Under the pieces are notes generated by a model that ran no database searches, was not told the origin of the DNA, and saw only the letters and a list, made by a program, of their open reading frames with translations. DNA of 64,000 bases, taken from positions 18,387 to 82,386 of the forward strand of contig NZ_JAAGVY010000018.1 in assembly GCF_010686655.1 (NCBI RefSeq), in the 5' to 3' direction. This document shows positions 36,038 to 44,272 of the stretch, piece by piece. The stretch is from Cryomorpha ignava. Its GTDB lineage: Bacteria > Bacteroidota > Bacteroidia > Flavobacteriales_D > Cryomorphaceae. The first letter of the stretch is position 1. Each line of letters starts with the position of its first letter. A program made the position numbers and the translations under genes.

Positions 36038-38764
36038 ATGAACTTTTTGTACGAAAACATGATCTATTTGATACCGGTCATGGGAATTATTGGCCTGATC
36101 GTTATGGCCGTTAAGTCATCTTGGGTAACTAAGCAAGATGCGGGTGATGCCTCAATGGCACAATTAGCAAAATACATTGCCGATGGAGCAATGGCATTTT
36201 TGAAAGCCGAATGGAAGGTAATGACGTATTTCGTTGTTATTGCCGGATTGCTGCTCGCCTATTCAGGCACTCTTGTGGAGCATTCAAGCCCTATTATCGC
36301 CATTGCATTCGTAATTGGTGCGGTACTATCAGCTTTCGCCGGATTTATAGGTATGCGCATTGCTACAAAAACCAACGTCCGTACTACACAAGCCGCCCGT
36401 ACCAGTTTGGTTCAGGCATTGAAAGTTTCTTTTAATGGTGGTTCTGTAATCGGTCTCGGTGTTGCCGGATTGGCTGTACTCGGTATGGGATCGCTTTTCA
36501 TTATATTGTATCATTATTTTGTTCCCGAAGGAGCATTAATGACTGGTCCTGAAATGAGAACAGCCATCGAAGTTTTGGCTGGCTTCTCTCTTGGAGCCGA
36601 GTCTATTGCTCTTTTTGCGCGTGTAGGTGGTGGTATCTATACCAAAGCTGCCGATGTTGGTGCCGATCTTGTTGGAAAAGTTGAAGCGGGTATTCCCGAA
36701 GATGATCCACGAAATCCTGCCACCATTGCAGATAATGTTGGAGACAACGTAGGTGATGTAGCCGGAATGGGCGCCGACTTATTCGGTTCATACGTAGCTA
36801 CAATTCTTGCTACAATGGTTTTGGGTCAGGAAATGACTTCCAATGATAATTTTGGCGGTATGGCCCCCATACTTTTGCCAATGGTAATCGCTGGTTTGGG
36901 TCTTATTTTCTCTATTCTGGCTATGGGGCTTGTGCGTATTTCGGGCGAAAACAGCTCGGTGCAAGCCGCTCTTAACCGCGGTAACTGGGCATCTATAATT
37001 ATGGTGGTCCTGGTTGCTTATCCTTTAACTACCTGGATGCTTCCCGAAACTTTAAGCCTTCGCGGATATGAATTCACAAATGTAGATGTATTCCTTGCTA
37101 TTCTGGTCGGTTCTATAGTAGGAGCCTTGATGAGTTGGGTTACAGAGTTTTATACGTCAATGGGTAAGCGTCCGGTAAATAGCATTATTCAGCAATCATC
37201 TACCGGTCACGCTACAAATATTATCGGCGGTTTGGCTATGGGTATGCAATCTACTGTAGCTCCTATTCTTATTCTGGCTGCCGGTATTATCTTTTCTTAC
37301 ACTTTCGCAGGTCTTTATGGTGTTGCTATCGCAGCAGCTGGTATGATGGCCACCACGGCTATGCAGCTGGCTATTGATGGGTTTGGCCCTATAGCAGATA
37401 ATGCGGGTGGTATTGCCGAAATGAGCGGTTTGCCTGAAGAGGTTCGCGGACGAACAGATAATCTTGATGCCGTAGGAAATACTACTGCAGCTACCGGAAA
37501 AGGATTTGCAATTGCATCTGCTGCACTTACAGCGCTTGCCCTTTTTGCCGCCTTTGTGGGTATTGCAGGTATCGACTCTATTGATATTTACAAAGCGCCC
37601 GTTTTGGCTATGCTTTTTGTTGGTGGTATGATTCCATTTATCTTTTCATCGCTTTGTATCTCGGCTGTAGGTCGCGCTGCTATGGCGATGGTGCGGGAAG
37701 TACGTCGTCAGTTTAAAGAAATTCCGGGAATAATGGAAGGTACTGCCACTCCCGAATATGAAAAATGTGTTGATATTTCAACCAAAGCTTCAATCCGTGA
37801 AATGGTTCTTCCGGGGGCTATTGCTATTCTTGCTCCCGTATTGGTTGGTTTTGGTTTTCTGGGGGTTTTTCCTGAAACGTCTTCAGCCGAAATGTTGGGT
37901 GGTTTACTTGCAGGTATTACCGTGAGTGGTGTATTGATGGGGATTTTCCAAAACAATGCCGGTGGTGCATGGGATAATGCCAAAAAATCTTTTGAAGCCG
38001 GAGTAATGGTAGATGGTAAAATGGAATATAAAGGTTCTGAAGCACACAAAGCTTCTGTAACCGGAGATACTGTTGGAGATCCATTCAAAGATACTTCAGG
38101 GCCTTCTATGAATATCCTTATTAAACTTACCTCAATTGTTGCTTTGATTATTGCTCCCCATATCGCTGTAGATTCTGCTAACGGTGGAATGATCAACAAC
38201 GAATCTTCTATTATTGGAACCGATGGCAGTTCAAATGAAAGAACAATCACTGATGGTTTTGAGGTTACGCCAAGCAACAGTTCATTTACCTGGGTGGCTA
38301 AAAAAGTTACCGGCCAGCACAATGGAAGCATTCACGCCATAGGTAAAGTGGAAATGGTAGAAAATCTTTTAATAGATGCAATGTTTGAGATTGATATGGA
38401 GTCTATTAAGGTGTTGGATTTGAAAGACGCTGAAAACAATGATAAACTCACCACGCATTTAATGAGCGAAGACTTTTTTGGTGTTGATCAATATCCAACT
38501 TCATTATTCCAAATCACCAATTCTTCAAAAGACGGAACGGGTGCGTACGTTTTTGAAGGAGAGCTTACTATTAAAGGCAATAAGCAAAAAGTAAGTGGAG
38601 TGTACGATGTTATAGCGAGAGGAGATGACAATGTTATTACCGGAGCTTTTGACTTTGATAGAACTGATTACGATATAAAATACCGTTCAGGTCAGTTTTT
38701 TAGCGATCTGGGTGATAAAATGATTTATGACGAGGTTTTAATCGGTTTTGAGATAAAACATTAA
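36038..38764 (+). CDS. hppA: K+-dependent H+-translocating membrane pyrophosphatase fused to a YceI domain
   Basis: 908 residues; ordinary membrane pyrophosphatases have about 660-770. Residues 1-725 form the 16-helix pump: GGGIYTKAADVGADLVGKVEAGIPEDDP and DNVGDNVGDVAGMGADLF bind Mg-pyrophosphate, and GDTVGDPFKDTSGPSMNIL closes the site. Motif GNTTAATGK (480-488) has Ala at the position that is Lys in K+-independent enzymes, so K+-dependence is expected. The Glu usual in DLFESY is Gly250, and a Glu appears at 188 (GFSLGAES), the pattern reported for flavobacterial-type H+ pumps. Residues about 735-908 form a YceI-like lipocalin domain (FEVTPSNSSFTWVAKKVTG...EGELTIKGNKQKV). The C-terminus of this pump family faces the periplasm, where YceI proteins reside, so the fusion is topologically sound. 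No stop or frameshift lies at the junction. It sits between pdhB and pdhA with its own promoter and terminator. Confidence 0.93.
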   Translation: MNFLYENMIYLIPVMGIIGLIVMAVKSSWVTKQDAGDASMAQLAKYIADGAMAFLKAEWKVMTYFVVIAGLLLAYSGTLVEHSSPIIAIAFVIGAVLSAFAGFIGMRIATKTNVRTTQAARTSLVQALKVSFNGGSVIGLGVAGLAVLGMGSLFIILYHYFVPEGALMTGPEMRTAIEVLAGFSLGAESIALFARVGGGIYTKAADVGADLVGKVEAGIPEDDPRNPATIADNVGDNVGDVAGMGADLFGSYVATILATMVLGQEMTSNDNFGGMAPILLPMVIAGLGLIFSILAMGLVRISGENSSVQAALNRGNWASIIMVVLVAYPLTTWMLPETLSLRGYEFTNVDVFLAILVGSIVGALMSWVTEFYTSMGKRPVNSIIQQSSTGHATNIIGGLAMGMQSTVAPILILAAGIIFSYTFAGLYGVAIAAAGMMATTAMQLAIDGFGPIADNAGGIAEMSGLPEEVRGRTDNLDAVGNTTAATGKGFAIASAALTALALFAAFVGIAGIDSIDIYKAPVLAMLFVGGMIPFIFSSLCISAVGRAAMAMVREVRRQFKEIPGIMEGTATPEYEKCVDISTKASIREMVLPGAIAILAPVLVGFGFLGVFPETSSAEMLGGLLAGITVSGVLMGIFQNNAGGAWDNAKKSFEAGVMVDGKMEYKGSEAHKASVTGDTVGDPFKDTSGPSMNILIKLTSIVALIIAPHIAVDSANGGMINNESSIIGTDGSSNERTITDGFEVTPSNSSFTWVAKKVTGQHNGSIHAIGKVEMVENLLIDAMFEIDMESIKVLDLKDAENNDKLTTHLMSEDFFGVDQYPTSLFQITNSSKDGTGAYVFEGELTIKGNKQKVSGVYDVIARGDDNVITGAFDFDRTDYDIKYRSGQFFSDLGDKMIYDEVLIGFEIKH

Positions 38765-38839
38765 GTCTATTTGGGTGATAAAAAGCTAACTCATCTTTTA
38801 AAATATTTAATGCTTAAGGCGGCTTATGTCAGCCTGTGT

Positions 38840-38876
38840 AAGGAGTAGTTCTTCGGGGCTGCTCCTTATTTTTTAT
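38840..38876 (+). terminator. Terminator after the pyrophosphatase gene
   Basis: AAGGAGTAGTTC and GGGCTGCTCCTT pair over 12 bp (three G-T pairs) around TTCG and are followed by an AT-rich T-run. Confidence 0.8.
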
Positions 38877-39016
38877 ATGGGTTTTTAATTTCATTTCCCA
38901 TTCGCCGTACACGCAATTCACTTCGTTCAAAAGGCAAAACCAACTGCAACGCCATTTGATAAACAACAATAGGCAACGCTTTTGAACTTTTGGGATGTTT
39001 TCTAATTTCTGCATTG

Positions 39017-39024
39017 TATATTTG
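39017..39024 (+). promoter_or_regulatory. -7 element TATATTTG of pdhA-pdhC
   Basis: Exact TAnnTTTG match 20 bases before the pdhA ATG. Confidence 0.6.
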
Positions 39025-39044
39025 CCAATCGAATTTGAAACACT

Positions 39045-40082
39045 ATGGCAACGAAGACAAAAACGCCGCAAAAAAAGGCGGACGCAGCTAAGAAAACGAA
39101 GTTTCCGAAAACCACTTATTTAAAGTGGTATGAGAGCATGCTTCTAATGCGCCGCTTTGAAGAGAAATGCGGTCAGCTTTATATTCAACAAAAATTTGGT
39201 GGATTTTGCCACCTCTATATTGGTCAGGAAGCTATCCTTGCAGGTATGGTATCGGCAATGGATAAAAACGACAGAGTAATTACTGCTTACCGCGACCACG
39301 TGCACCCCATTGCATTGGGCACCGACCCAAAATATGTAATGGCAGAGCTTTACGGAAAAACTACCGGCCTAAGTAAAGGCAAAGGTGGTTCTATGCACAT
39401 GTTTGACAAGGAGCGAAATCTATTTGGTGGTCACGGAATTGTGGGTGCGCAAATAGCTATGGGTGCTGGTATCGCTTTCGCGGATATGTATCGCGGAGAT
39501 AAGAACGTAACCTATTGCTTTATGGGCGATGGTGCTACCCGTCAGGGAATTTTGCACGAAACCTTTAATATGGCTATGACCTGGAAAATTCCGGTGGTGT
39601 ATGTAATTGAAAATAATAATTACGCCATGGGTACTTCGGTAGCTCGAACGTCTAATGTCGTAAATCTAAGCGAATTGGGCGAGAGTTATGATATGCCTGC
39701 ACTTTCGGTTGATGCTATGCGCTGCGAAGATGTTCATGAAGCTTTTGCGACAGCCGCCAAACACGCACGTGAAGGTAAAGGGCCCTTTCTTTTGGAAATG
39801 AAAACGTATCGTTACAAAGGCCACTCCATGTCTGATCCGGCAAAATACCGAACAAAAGAAGAAGTAGAATCTTATAAAGACAAAGATCCGATTACGGAAG
39901 TGAAGAAGGTTATTAAAGATCAAAAATGGATGACTGACGAAGACTTTAAGAAAATGGACAAAAAGATTAAAGAACAAGTTGATGCGAGTGTTACATTTGC
40001 TGACGAATCTCCAGATCCGGATCCAATGGAACTTTACGAAGATGTTTATACACAAGAAGATTACCCATTTATAAAAGAATAA
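39045..40082 (+). CDS. pdhA: Pyruvate dehydrogenase E1 component, alpha subunit
   Basis: 345 residues with a Lys-rich N-terminal extension (about 1-22) before the domain. The thiamine diphosphate motif is seen as MGDGATRQGILHETFNMAMTWKIPVVYVIENNNYAMGT (GDG...NN). HGIVGAQIAMGAGIAF and YRYKGHSMSDPAKYRTKEEV are standard, the latter being the phosphorylation-loop region. It forms the E1 tetramer with PdhB. pdhC follows after 6 bases. No E3 gene is in the window. Confidence 0.95.
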   Translation: MATKTKTPQKKADAAKKTKFPKTTYLKWYESMLLMRRFEEKCGQLYIQQKFGGFCHLYIGQEAILAGMVSAMDKNDRVITAYRDHVHPIALGTDPKYVMAELYGKTTGLSKGKGGSMHMFDKERNLFGGHGIVGAQIAMGAGIAFADMYRGDKNVTYCFMGDGATRQGILHETFNMAMTWKIPVVYVIENNNYAMGTSVARTSNVVNLSELGESYDMPALSVDAMRCEDVHEAFATAAKHAREGKGPFLLEMKTYRYKGHSMSDPAKYRTKEEVESYKDKDPITEVKKVIKDQKWMTDEDFKKMDKKIKEQVDASVTFADESPDPDPMELYEDVYTQEDYPFIKE

Positions 40083-40088
40083 GTTTAC

Positions 40089-41489
40089 ATGGCAGAAGTA
40101 GTTAGAATGCCCAAGCTTAGCGACACCATGGAAGAAGGTGTGGTAGCTGAATGGCATAAAAAAGTAGGCGATAACGTAGAATCCGGAGATTTGCTTGCCG
40201 AAATAGAAACCGATAAAGCAACCATGGAATTTGAATCTTTTCAGGATGGTGTGCTCCTGCATATCGGTGTTGAAAAAGGTGACTCTGCACCTGTTGACTC
40301 CATACTCGCTATCCTTGGCGAAAAAGGAGAGGATATTTCCGATTTGCTCGAGGGTGAAGGAAAAACGGATTCAAAGAAGAAAGAGAAAAAAGAAGATTCT
40401 GAAGATAAAGAAGAGAAGGAAAAGTCTGAATCACAATCTGAAGATGAATCTGCCGAATCTGAAAAAGACAAAGCCAAAAACGATTCTGAAAAAGACGGCT
40501 CTGAAGATGACGATTCTGAAGATGAGGAATCTGATGAAAAAGCTGAAAAGTCTAAAAAAGATACCGATGAAGAATCTGATAAAGAATCTGAAGATAAGTC
40601 TTCTGAAAGTACAAAACGATCGTCATCCGACGGGCGCATTATTGCTTCTCCCTTGGCCAAACGTCTTGCTTCTGAAAAGGGAATAGATATTTCTGAGGTT
40701 CAGGGCAGCGGCGACGGCGGAAGGATTATTAAGAAAGATGTAGAAAACTTTAAGCCATCTGCTAAGACTGCATCAGCAGCTTCAGCGTCCGTGCCGGGTA
40801 AAGAAAGCTATACCGAAGAAACGGTTTCGCAAATGCGTAAAACCATTGCCAAACGATTGGCAGAGAGCAAGTTTACCGCTCCGCATTTCTATCTCACAAT
40901 GGAAATTGATATGGAAAATGCCATGTCTTCGCGCAAAGCCATAAACGAAGCTATTGAGCCGTCAAAAATTTCCATAAATGATATGGTTATTAAAGCGGTT
41001 GCAGCGGCCTTGAAGAAAAACCCAAAAGTGAATTCATCGTGGCTGGGCGATAAAATCAGGCACAATGAGCACGTGCATATTGGCGTTGCTGTGGCTGTTG
41101 ATGAGGGACTTTTGGTTCCGGTTATTCGACATGCTGATCAAAAGTCGATGGTGAAGATTAACGAAGAAGTGGTTGATTTTGCCGGAAAGGCACGCAGCAA
41201 AAAATTGCAACCAAAAGACTGGGAAGGCAATACCTTTACCGTTTCTAACCTGGGAATGTACGGAATTGAAGAGTTTACCGCTATTATCAATCCACCCGAT
41301 GCCTGCATTATGGCAATAGGTACAATTGTTGAAAAACCGGTTGTGCGTAAAGGACAAATTGTGGTAGGTCATACCATGAAAGTTACCCTTTCTTGCGATC
41401 ACCGTGTGGTGGATGGCGCTGTTGGTTCACAGTTTTTGAATACATTTAAAAGATATATGGAAAACCCGGTGATGATGCTCGCAGAGTAG
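40089..41489 (+). CDS. pdhC: Dihydrolipoamide acetyltransferase (E2) of pyruvate dehydrogenase
   Basis: 466 residues. One lipoyl domain (about 1-78) carries the lipoylated Lys K43 in ETDKATMEFES. A long linker (about 91-182) is made almost only of Ser, Glu, Asp and Lys, unlike the Ala-Pro linkers of most E2 proteins. The E1/E3-binding domain (about 184-221, IIASPLAKRLASEKGIDISEVQGSG) follows, a shorter Ala/Ser linker, and the catalytic domain (about 240-466) with H438 and D442 in SCDHRVVDGAVG. It transfers acetyl groups to CoA and forms the core of the complex. Confidence 0.95.
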   Translation: MAEVVRMPKLSDTMEEGVVAEWHKKVGDNVESGDLLAEIETDKATMEFESFQDGVLLHIGVEKGDSAPVDSILAILGEKGEDISDLLEGEGKTDSKKKEKKEDSEDKEEKEKSESQSEDESAESEKDKAKNDSEKDGSEDDDSEDEESDEKAEKSKKDTDEESDKESEDKSSESTKRSSSDGRIIASPLAKRLASEKGIDISEVQGSGDGGRIIKKDVENFKPSAKTASAASASVPGKESYTEETVSQMRKTIAKRLAESKFTAPHFYLTMEIDMENAMSSRKAINEAIEPSKISINDMVIKAVAAALKKNPKVNSSWLGDKIRHNEHVHIGVAVAVDEGLLVPVIRHADQKSMVKINEEVVDFAGKARSKKLQPKDWEGNTFTVSNLGMYGIEEFTAIINPPDACIMAIGTIVEKPVVRKGQIVVGHTMKVTLSCDHRVVDGAVGSQFLNTFKRYMENPVMMLAE

Positions 41490-41540
41490 CCGCGCGATTT
41501 ATCGCGCGGAACTCGAGTTTGGCTTTTGACCAAAAGCCGC
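41490..41540. repeat. Paired hairpins after pdhC
   Basis: CCGCGCGAT-TT-ATCGCGCGG (41490-41509) is a perfect hairpin; a variant (CCGCGAGATTCATCGCGCGG) lies at 41538-41557. Between them is the palindrome GGCTTTTG-AC-CAAAAGCC. The double-hairpin layout resembles the repeats at 43798-44142, but the sequence differs. Confidence 0.65.
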
Positions 41541-41593
41541 GAGATTCATCGCGCGGAAATGAAAGCTTCATCATTTAAGAAGTAATATTGATT

Positions 41594-41627
41594 AAAAAGA
41601 GCCGCAACCATGCGGCTTTTTTTATTT
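41594..41627 (+). terminator. Terminator between pdhC and recG
   Basis: AGCCGCA-ACCA-TGCGGCT stem flanked by A- and T-runs. It covers the ATG at 41610, which argues against that codon as the recG start. Confidence 0.85.
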
Positions 41628-41654
41628 TTACCAATTCAAGGTTCACTACTGGTT

Positions 41655-43754
41655 TTGACTTCATTTTTAAATAACTCGCTCGAATTCATTAAAGGCGCCG
41701 GCACGGTAAAGGCCGAGCTGCTTGCGGCCGAGCTGGGAATCAGAACTGTGGGCGATATGCTTGAGCATTATCCATTCAGATATGTGGACCGCTCGCAGAT
41801 TATGACTCTGGCAGACTTGCGATCGCTCAACGATTTTGGACAGGTACGCGGAATTCTCGGCCCTCTGCGCGAAGAAGGCACCAATGTAAAAAAACGCCTT
41901 CGCGGAAGCTTTACCGATAGCACCGGAAGCATAGAGCTCATTTGGTTTAAAGGGGTGAAATGGATGAAAGAAAATCTCCTTCCGGGAAATGAATACATGC
42001 TTTACGGCAAAGTGACGAACTTTATGTCCAATCTCAATGTCGTTCATCCCGAGCTGGAGCGAATCATTGACAGCCGGATTCCCCAGGGGTACCTTCAGCC
42101 TATTTACAGTACCACCGAAAAGCTGACCAAGAGAGGATTGAGCTCAAAAGGAATTGAAAAAATTATTGAAAATATTATTAGCCGACCCGAGTTGGCTGTT
42201 GAAGAAACCTTGCCTGATTATTTGCGCGAAAGCTTGGTGCTGGTTCCTAAAAAGAAAGCCATTATTGATATTCACCGGCCAAAATCACAGGCAGATATAA
42301 ATCAGGCGAGTCGCAGATTAAAATTTGAAGAGTTATTTTATATCCAGCTGGAATTGTTGCTGAAAAAAGAGTTGCGCTCCAAGCAGGTCTCGGGATTTAC
42401 TTTTGAAAATGTAGGCGACTATTTCAATACATTTTACGAAAAACATTTGCCATTTGAGCTCACCAATGCGCAGAAACGCGTGCTCCGTGAAGTGCGTCGC
42501 GATATGAAGTCCGGCACTCAAATGAATCGCTTGCTTCAGGGCGATGTGGGTAGCGGAAAAACGATTGTGGCTGCGCTCGCTGCGCTAATCGCAATAGACA
42601 ATGGTTTCCAGGCATGCATTATGGCACCAACCGAAATTTTGGCAGGGCAGCACTATCAAACTATTAGCGAGCTGCTGGGCGAGATGAATATCAAAATTGA
42701 TTTGCTAACAGGTTCGGTAAAAACCAAGCGCCGACGCGAAATAGACGAAGCCTGCACATCGGGCGAACTGCATATTTTGATAGGCACCCATGCGCTCCTT
42801 GAAGACAAGGTGACATTCAAAAATCTGGGTCTTGCTATCATTGATGAGCAACACCGATTTGGGGTGGCGCAACGCGCAAAACTTTGGAAGAAAAACACAA
42901 GGCCACCACATATTTTGGTCATGACAGCTACGCCTATTCCGCGCACGCTTTCTATGACGCTCTATGGCGACCTCGATGTTAGCGTAATTGACGAGCTACC
43001 ACCGGGAAGAAAAGACGTGCAAACCATGCATGTAAAAGACAACGCACGCCTGCGGATATTTGGTTTTATGGAAGATCAGATTCGCCGCGGCAGGCAGATT
43101 TATGTGGTTTATCCCCTAATAGAAGAGTCGAAGGTGCTCGATTTGAAAGACCTGATGGATGGGTATGAAAGCATTGCCCGTCGTTTTCCAACACCAAAAT
43201 ATCAAATCAGCATTGTACACGGCCGCATGAAACCTGCTGACAAGGATTTTGAAATGAACCGCTTTGTAAAAGGCGAAACCCAGATTATGGTGGCTACAAC
43301 AGTTATTGAAGTTGGGGTAAACGTGCCAAATGCATCGGTCATGATTATTGAAAGTGCGCAGCGATTTGGACTTTCACAATTGCACCAGCTGCGCGGCAGG
43401 GTGGGGCGTGGTGCCGAGCAATCATACTGTGTGTTGGCTACAGACGTAAAGCTAAGTTCTGAAGCGCGCCTCCGTATGAAAACGATGTGCGAAACAAATG
43501 ATGGATTTAGAATTGCCGAAGTAGATTTGAACTTGCGTGGCCCGGGCGACTTGATGGGTACCCAGCAAAGTGGAATCGTCGGTTTAAAACTCGCCGATTT
43601 GGTTACCGATGTAAAAGTGCTGCAATACGCCCGAAATACCGTTATGGATATTCTGGAAGAAGATCCTAATCTCAAGTTGGAAAAACATTTGCCGGTAAGG
43701 AAAAAAGCGATTGATATTATGAAGAATAAACCGAATTGGAGTAGGATTTCTTAA
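41655..43754 (+). CDS. recG: ATP-dependent DNA helicase RecG
   Basis: 699 residues from the TTG at 41655 (LTSFLNNSLEFIKGAGTVKAELL). An ATG in frame at 41610 lies in the loop of a terminator hairpin and is unlikely. The wedge domain occupies about 1-230. The helicase core has QMNRLLQGDVGSGKTIVA (motif I), IIDEQHRFG (motif II, DEQH as usual in RecG), VMTATPIPRTLSM (III) and ATTVIEVGVNVPNA with QLRGRVGRG (V, VI). RecG remodels stalled forks and junctions. A TATTTTTA element near 41622 could be a weak -7. Confidence 0.95.
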   Translation: MTSFLNNSLEFIKGAGTVKAELLAAELGIRTVGDMLEHYPFRYVDRSQIMTLADLRSLNDFGQVRGILGPLREEGTNVKKRLRGSFTDSTGSIELIWFKGVKWMKENLLPGNEYMLYGKVTNFMSNLNVVHPELERIIDSRIPQGYLQPIYSTTEKLTKRGLSSKGIEKIIENIISRPELAVEETLPDYLRESLVLVPKKKAIIDIHRPKSQADINQASRRLKFEELFYIQLELLLKKELRSKQVSGFTFENVGDYFNTFYEKHLPFELTNAQKRVLREVRRDMKSGTQMNRLLQGDVGSGKTIVAALAALIAIDNGFQACIMAPTEILAGQHYQTISELLGEMNIKIDLLTGSVKTKRRREIDEACTSGELHILIGTHALLEDKVTFKNLGLAIIDEQHRFGVAQRAKLWKKNTRPPHILVMTATPIPRTLSMTLYGDLDVSVIDELPPGRKDVQTMHVKDNARLRIFGFMEDQIRRGRQIYVVYPLIEESKVLDLKDLMDGYESIARRFPTPKYQISIVHGRMKPADKDFEMNRFVKGETQIMVATTVIEVGVNVPNASVMIIESAQRFGLSQLHQLRGRVGRGAEQSYCVLATDVKLSSEARLRMKTMCETNDGFRIAEVDLNLRGPGDLMGTQQSGIVGLKLADLVTDVKVLQYARNTVMDILEEDPNLKLEKHLPVRKKAIDIMKNKPNWSRIS

Positions 43755-43797
43755 TTAGCTACAAGCTTTAAGCTACAAGCTGCAAGCTTCAGGCACG

Positions 43798-43849
43798 CGC
43801 CCAGGCTCGCGTCCCGCGAGGCTGTTGTTACTCTGGCGTGTCGCCAGGA
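43798..43849 (+). repeat. Double-hairpin repeat, copy 1
   Basis: CTCGCG-TCC-CGCGAG (43806-43820), then GGCTGTTGTTACT, then CTGGCG-TGT-CGCCAG (43833-43847). Confidence 0.85.
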
Positions 43850-43960
43850 TTTATTTAAGATATGTTAGTGTTAGAAGAGTGAATTTCCGCAAGAGTTTTC
43901 TGGAGTTGATAAATTTCATAAGGGAAAAGAGCTTAGCCATTATGTTTGGTTTCAGCTACT

Positions 43961-44013
43961 CGCCCAGGCTCGCGTCTCCGCGAGGCTGTTTTACTCTGGC
44001 GTCTCGCCAGAGA
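43961..44013 (+). repeat. Double-hairpin repeat, copy 2
   Basis: Same order and spacer as copy 1: CTCGCG-TCTC-CGCGAG (43969-43984) and CTCTGGCG-TCT-CGCCAGAG (43994-44012). The stems are extended by compensating bases. Confidence 0.85.
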
Positions 44014-44097
44014 TTGACTTAAGTAAAGTTTATTTGCAGGGAAGTCATTCCTTTAAAAAACGGTTTAGCATATGATAGTTGATCTTTCGCAATAGAA

Positions 44098-44142
44098 CCT
44101 GGCGGGACGCCAGACAAAGCCACCCTCGCGGGACGCGAGCGT
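44098..44142 (-). repeat. Double-hairpin repeat, copy 3 (inverted)
   Basis: Reverse orientation: CTGGCG-GGA-CGCCAG (44099-44113) and CTCGCG-GGA-CGCGAG (44125-44139). Stems are conserved while the spacer has diverged. Confidence 0.85.
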
Positions 44143-44244
44143 TTGCATCAATGAGAAAGTCTCGCGACAAGAGACTAAAAACCCACCAAATTCTTAGCTC
44201 GTGACTGCGAAGCGAAGCGTAGCACCAATTACCCCATTAATTTT

Positions 44245-44252
44245 TAGCTTTG
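44245..44252 (+). promoter_or_regulatory. -7 element TAGCTTTG of pheT
   Basis: Exact TAnnTTTG match 20 bases before the pheT ATG. The short leader leaves no room for a T-box or peptide attenuator. Confidence 0.6.
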
Positions 44253-44272
44253 TCGCTTAAAGTTTTTTTAAG

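Larger units (their letters stand above)
43755..44244. other. Repeat-rich intergenic region between recG and pheT
   Basis: No gene. It holds AGCTT/GCAAGC words (43757-43792), three copies of a double-hairpin repeat (listed separately) and a GTCTCGCGAC..GAGAC hairpin near 44157-44177. Confidence 0.75.

Noticed and set aside
39666..40262. 198-residue minus-strand frame opposite pdhA and pdhC
   Set aside because: Rich in Phe and His as expected from the reverse of Lys/Glu-rich coding sequence; both opposite genes are certain.
40241..40660. Ser-rich minus-strand frame opposite pdhC
   Set aside because: It is the reverse of the acidic linker of E2 and has no protein-like features of its own.
41610..41654. 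ATG start for recG at 41610
   Set aside because: The codon lies in the loop of the terminator hairpin; RecG similarity starts after TTG 41655.
43798..44142. CRISPR array between recG and pheT
   Set aside because: Only three copies, one of them inverted, each with two internal hairpins and irregular spacing; no cas genes are near.
44220..44272. T-box or attenuator before pheT
   Set aside because: The -7 element is 20 bases from the ATG, leaving no space for a leader structure.
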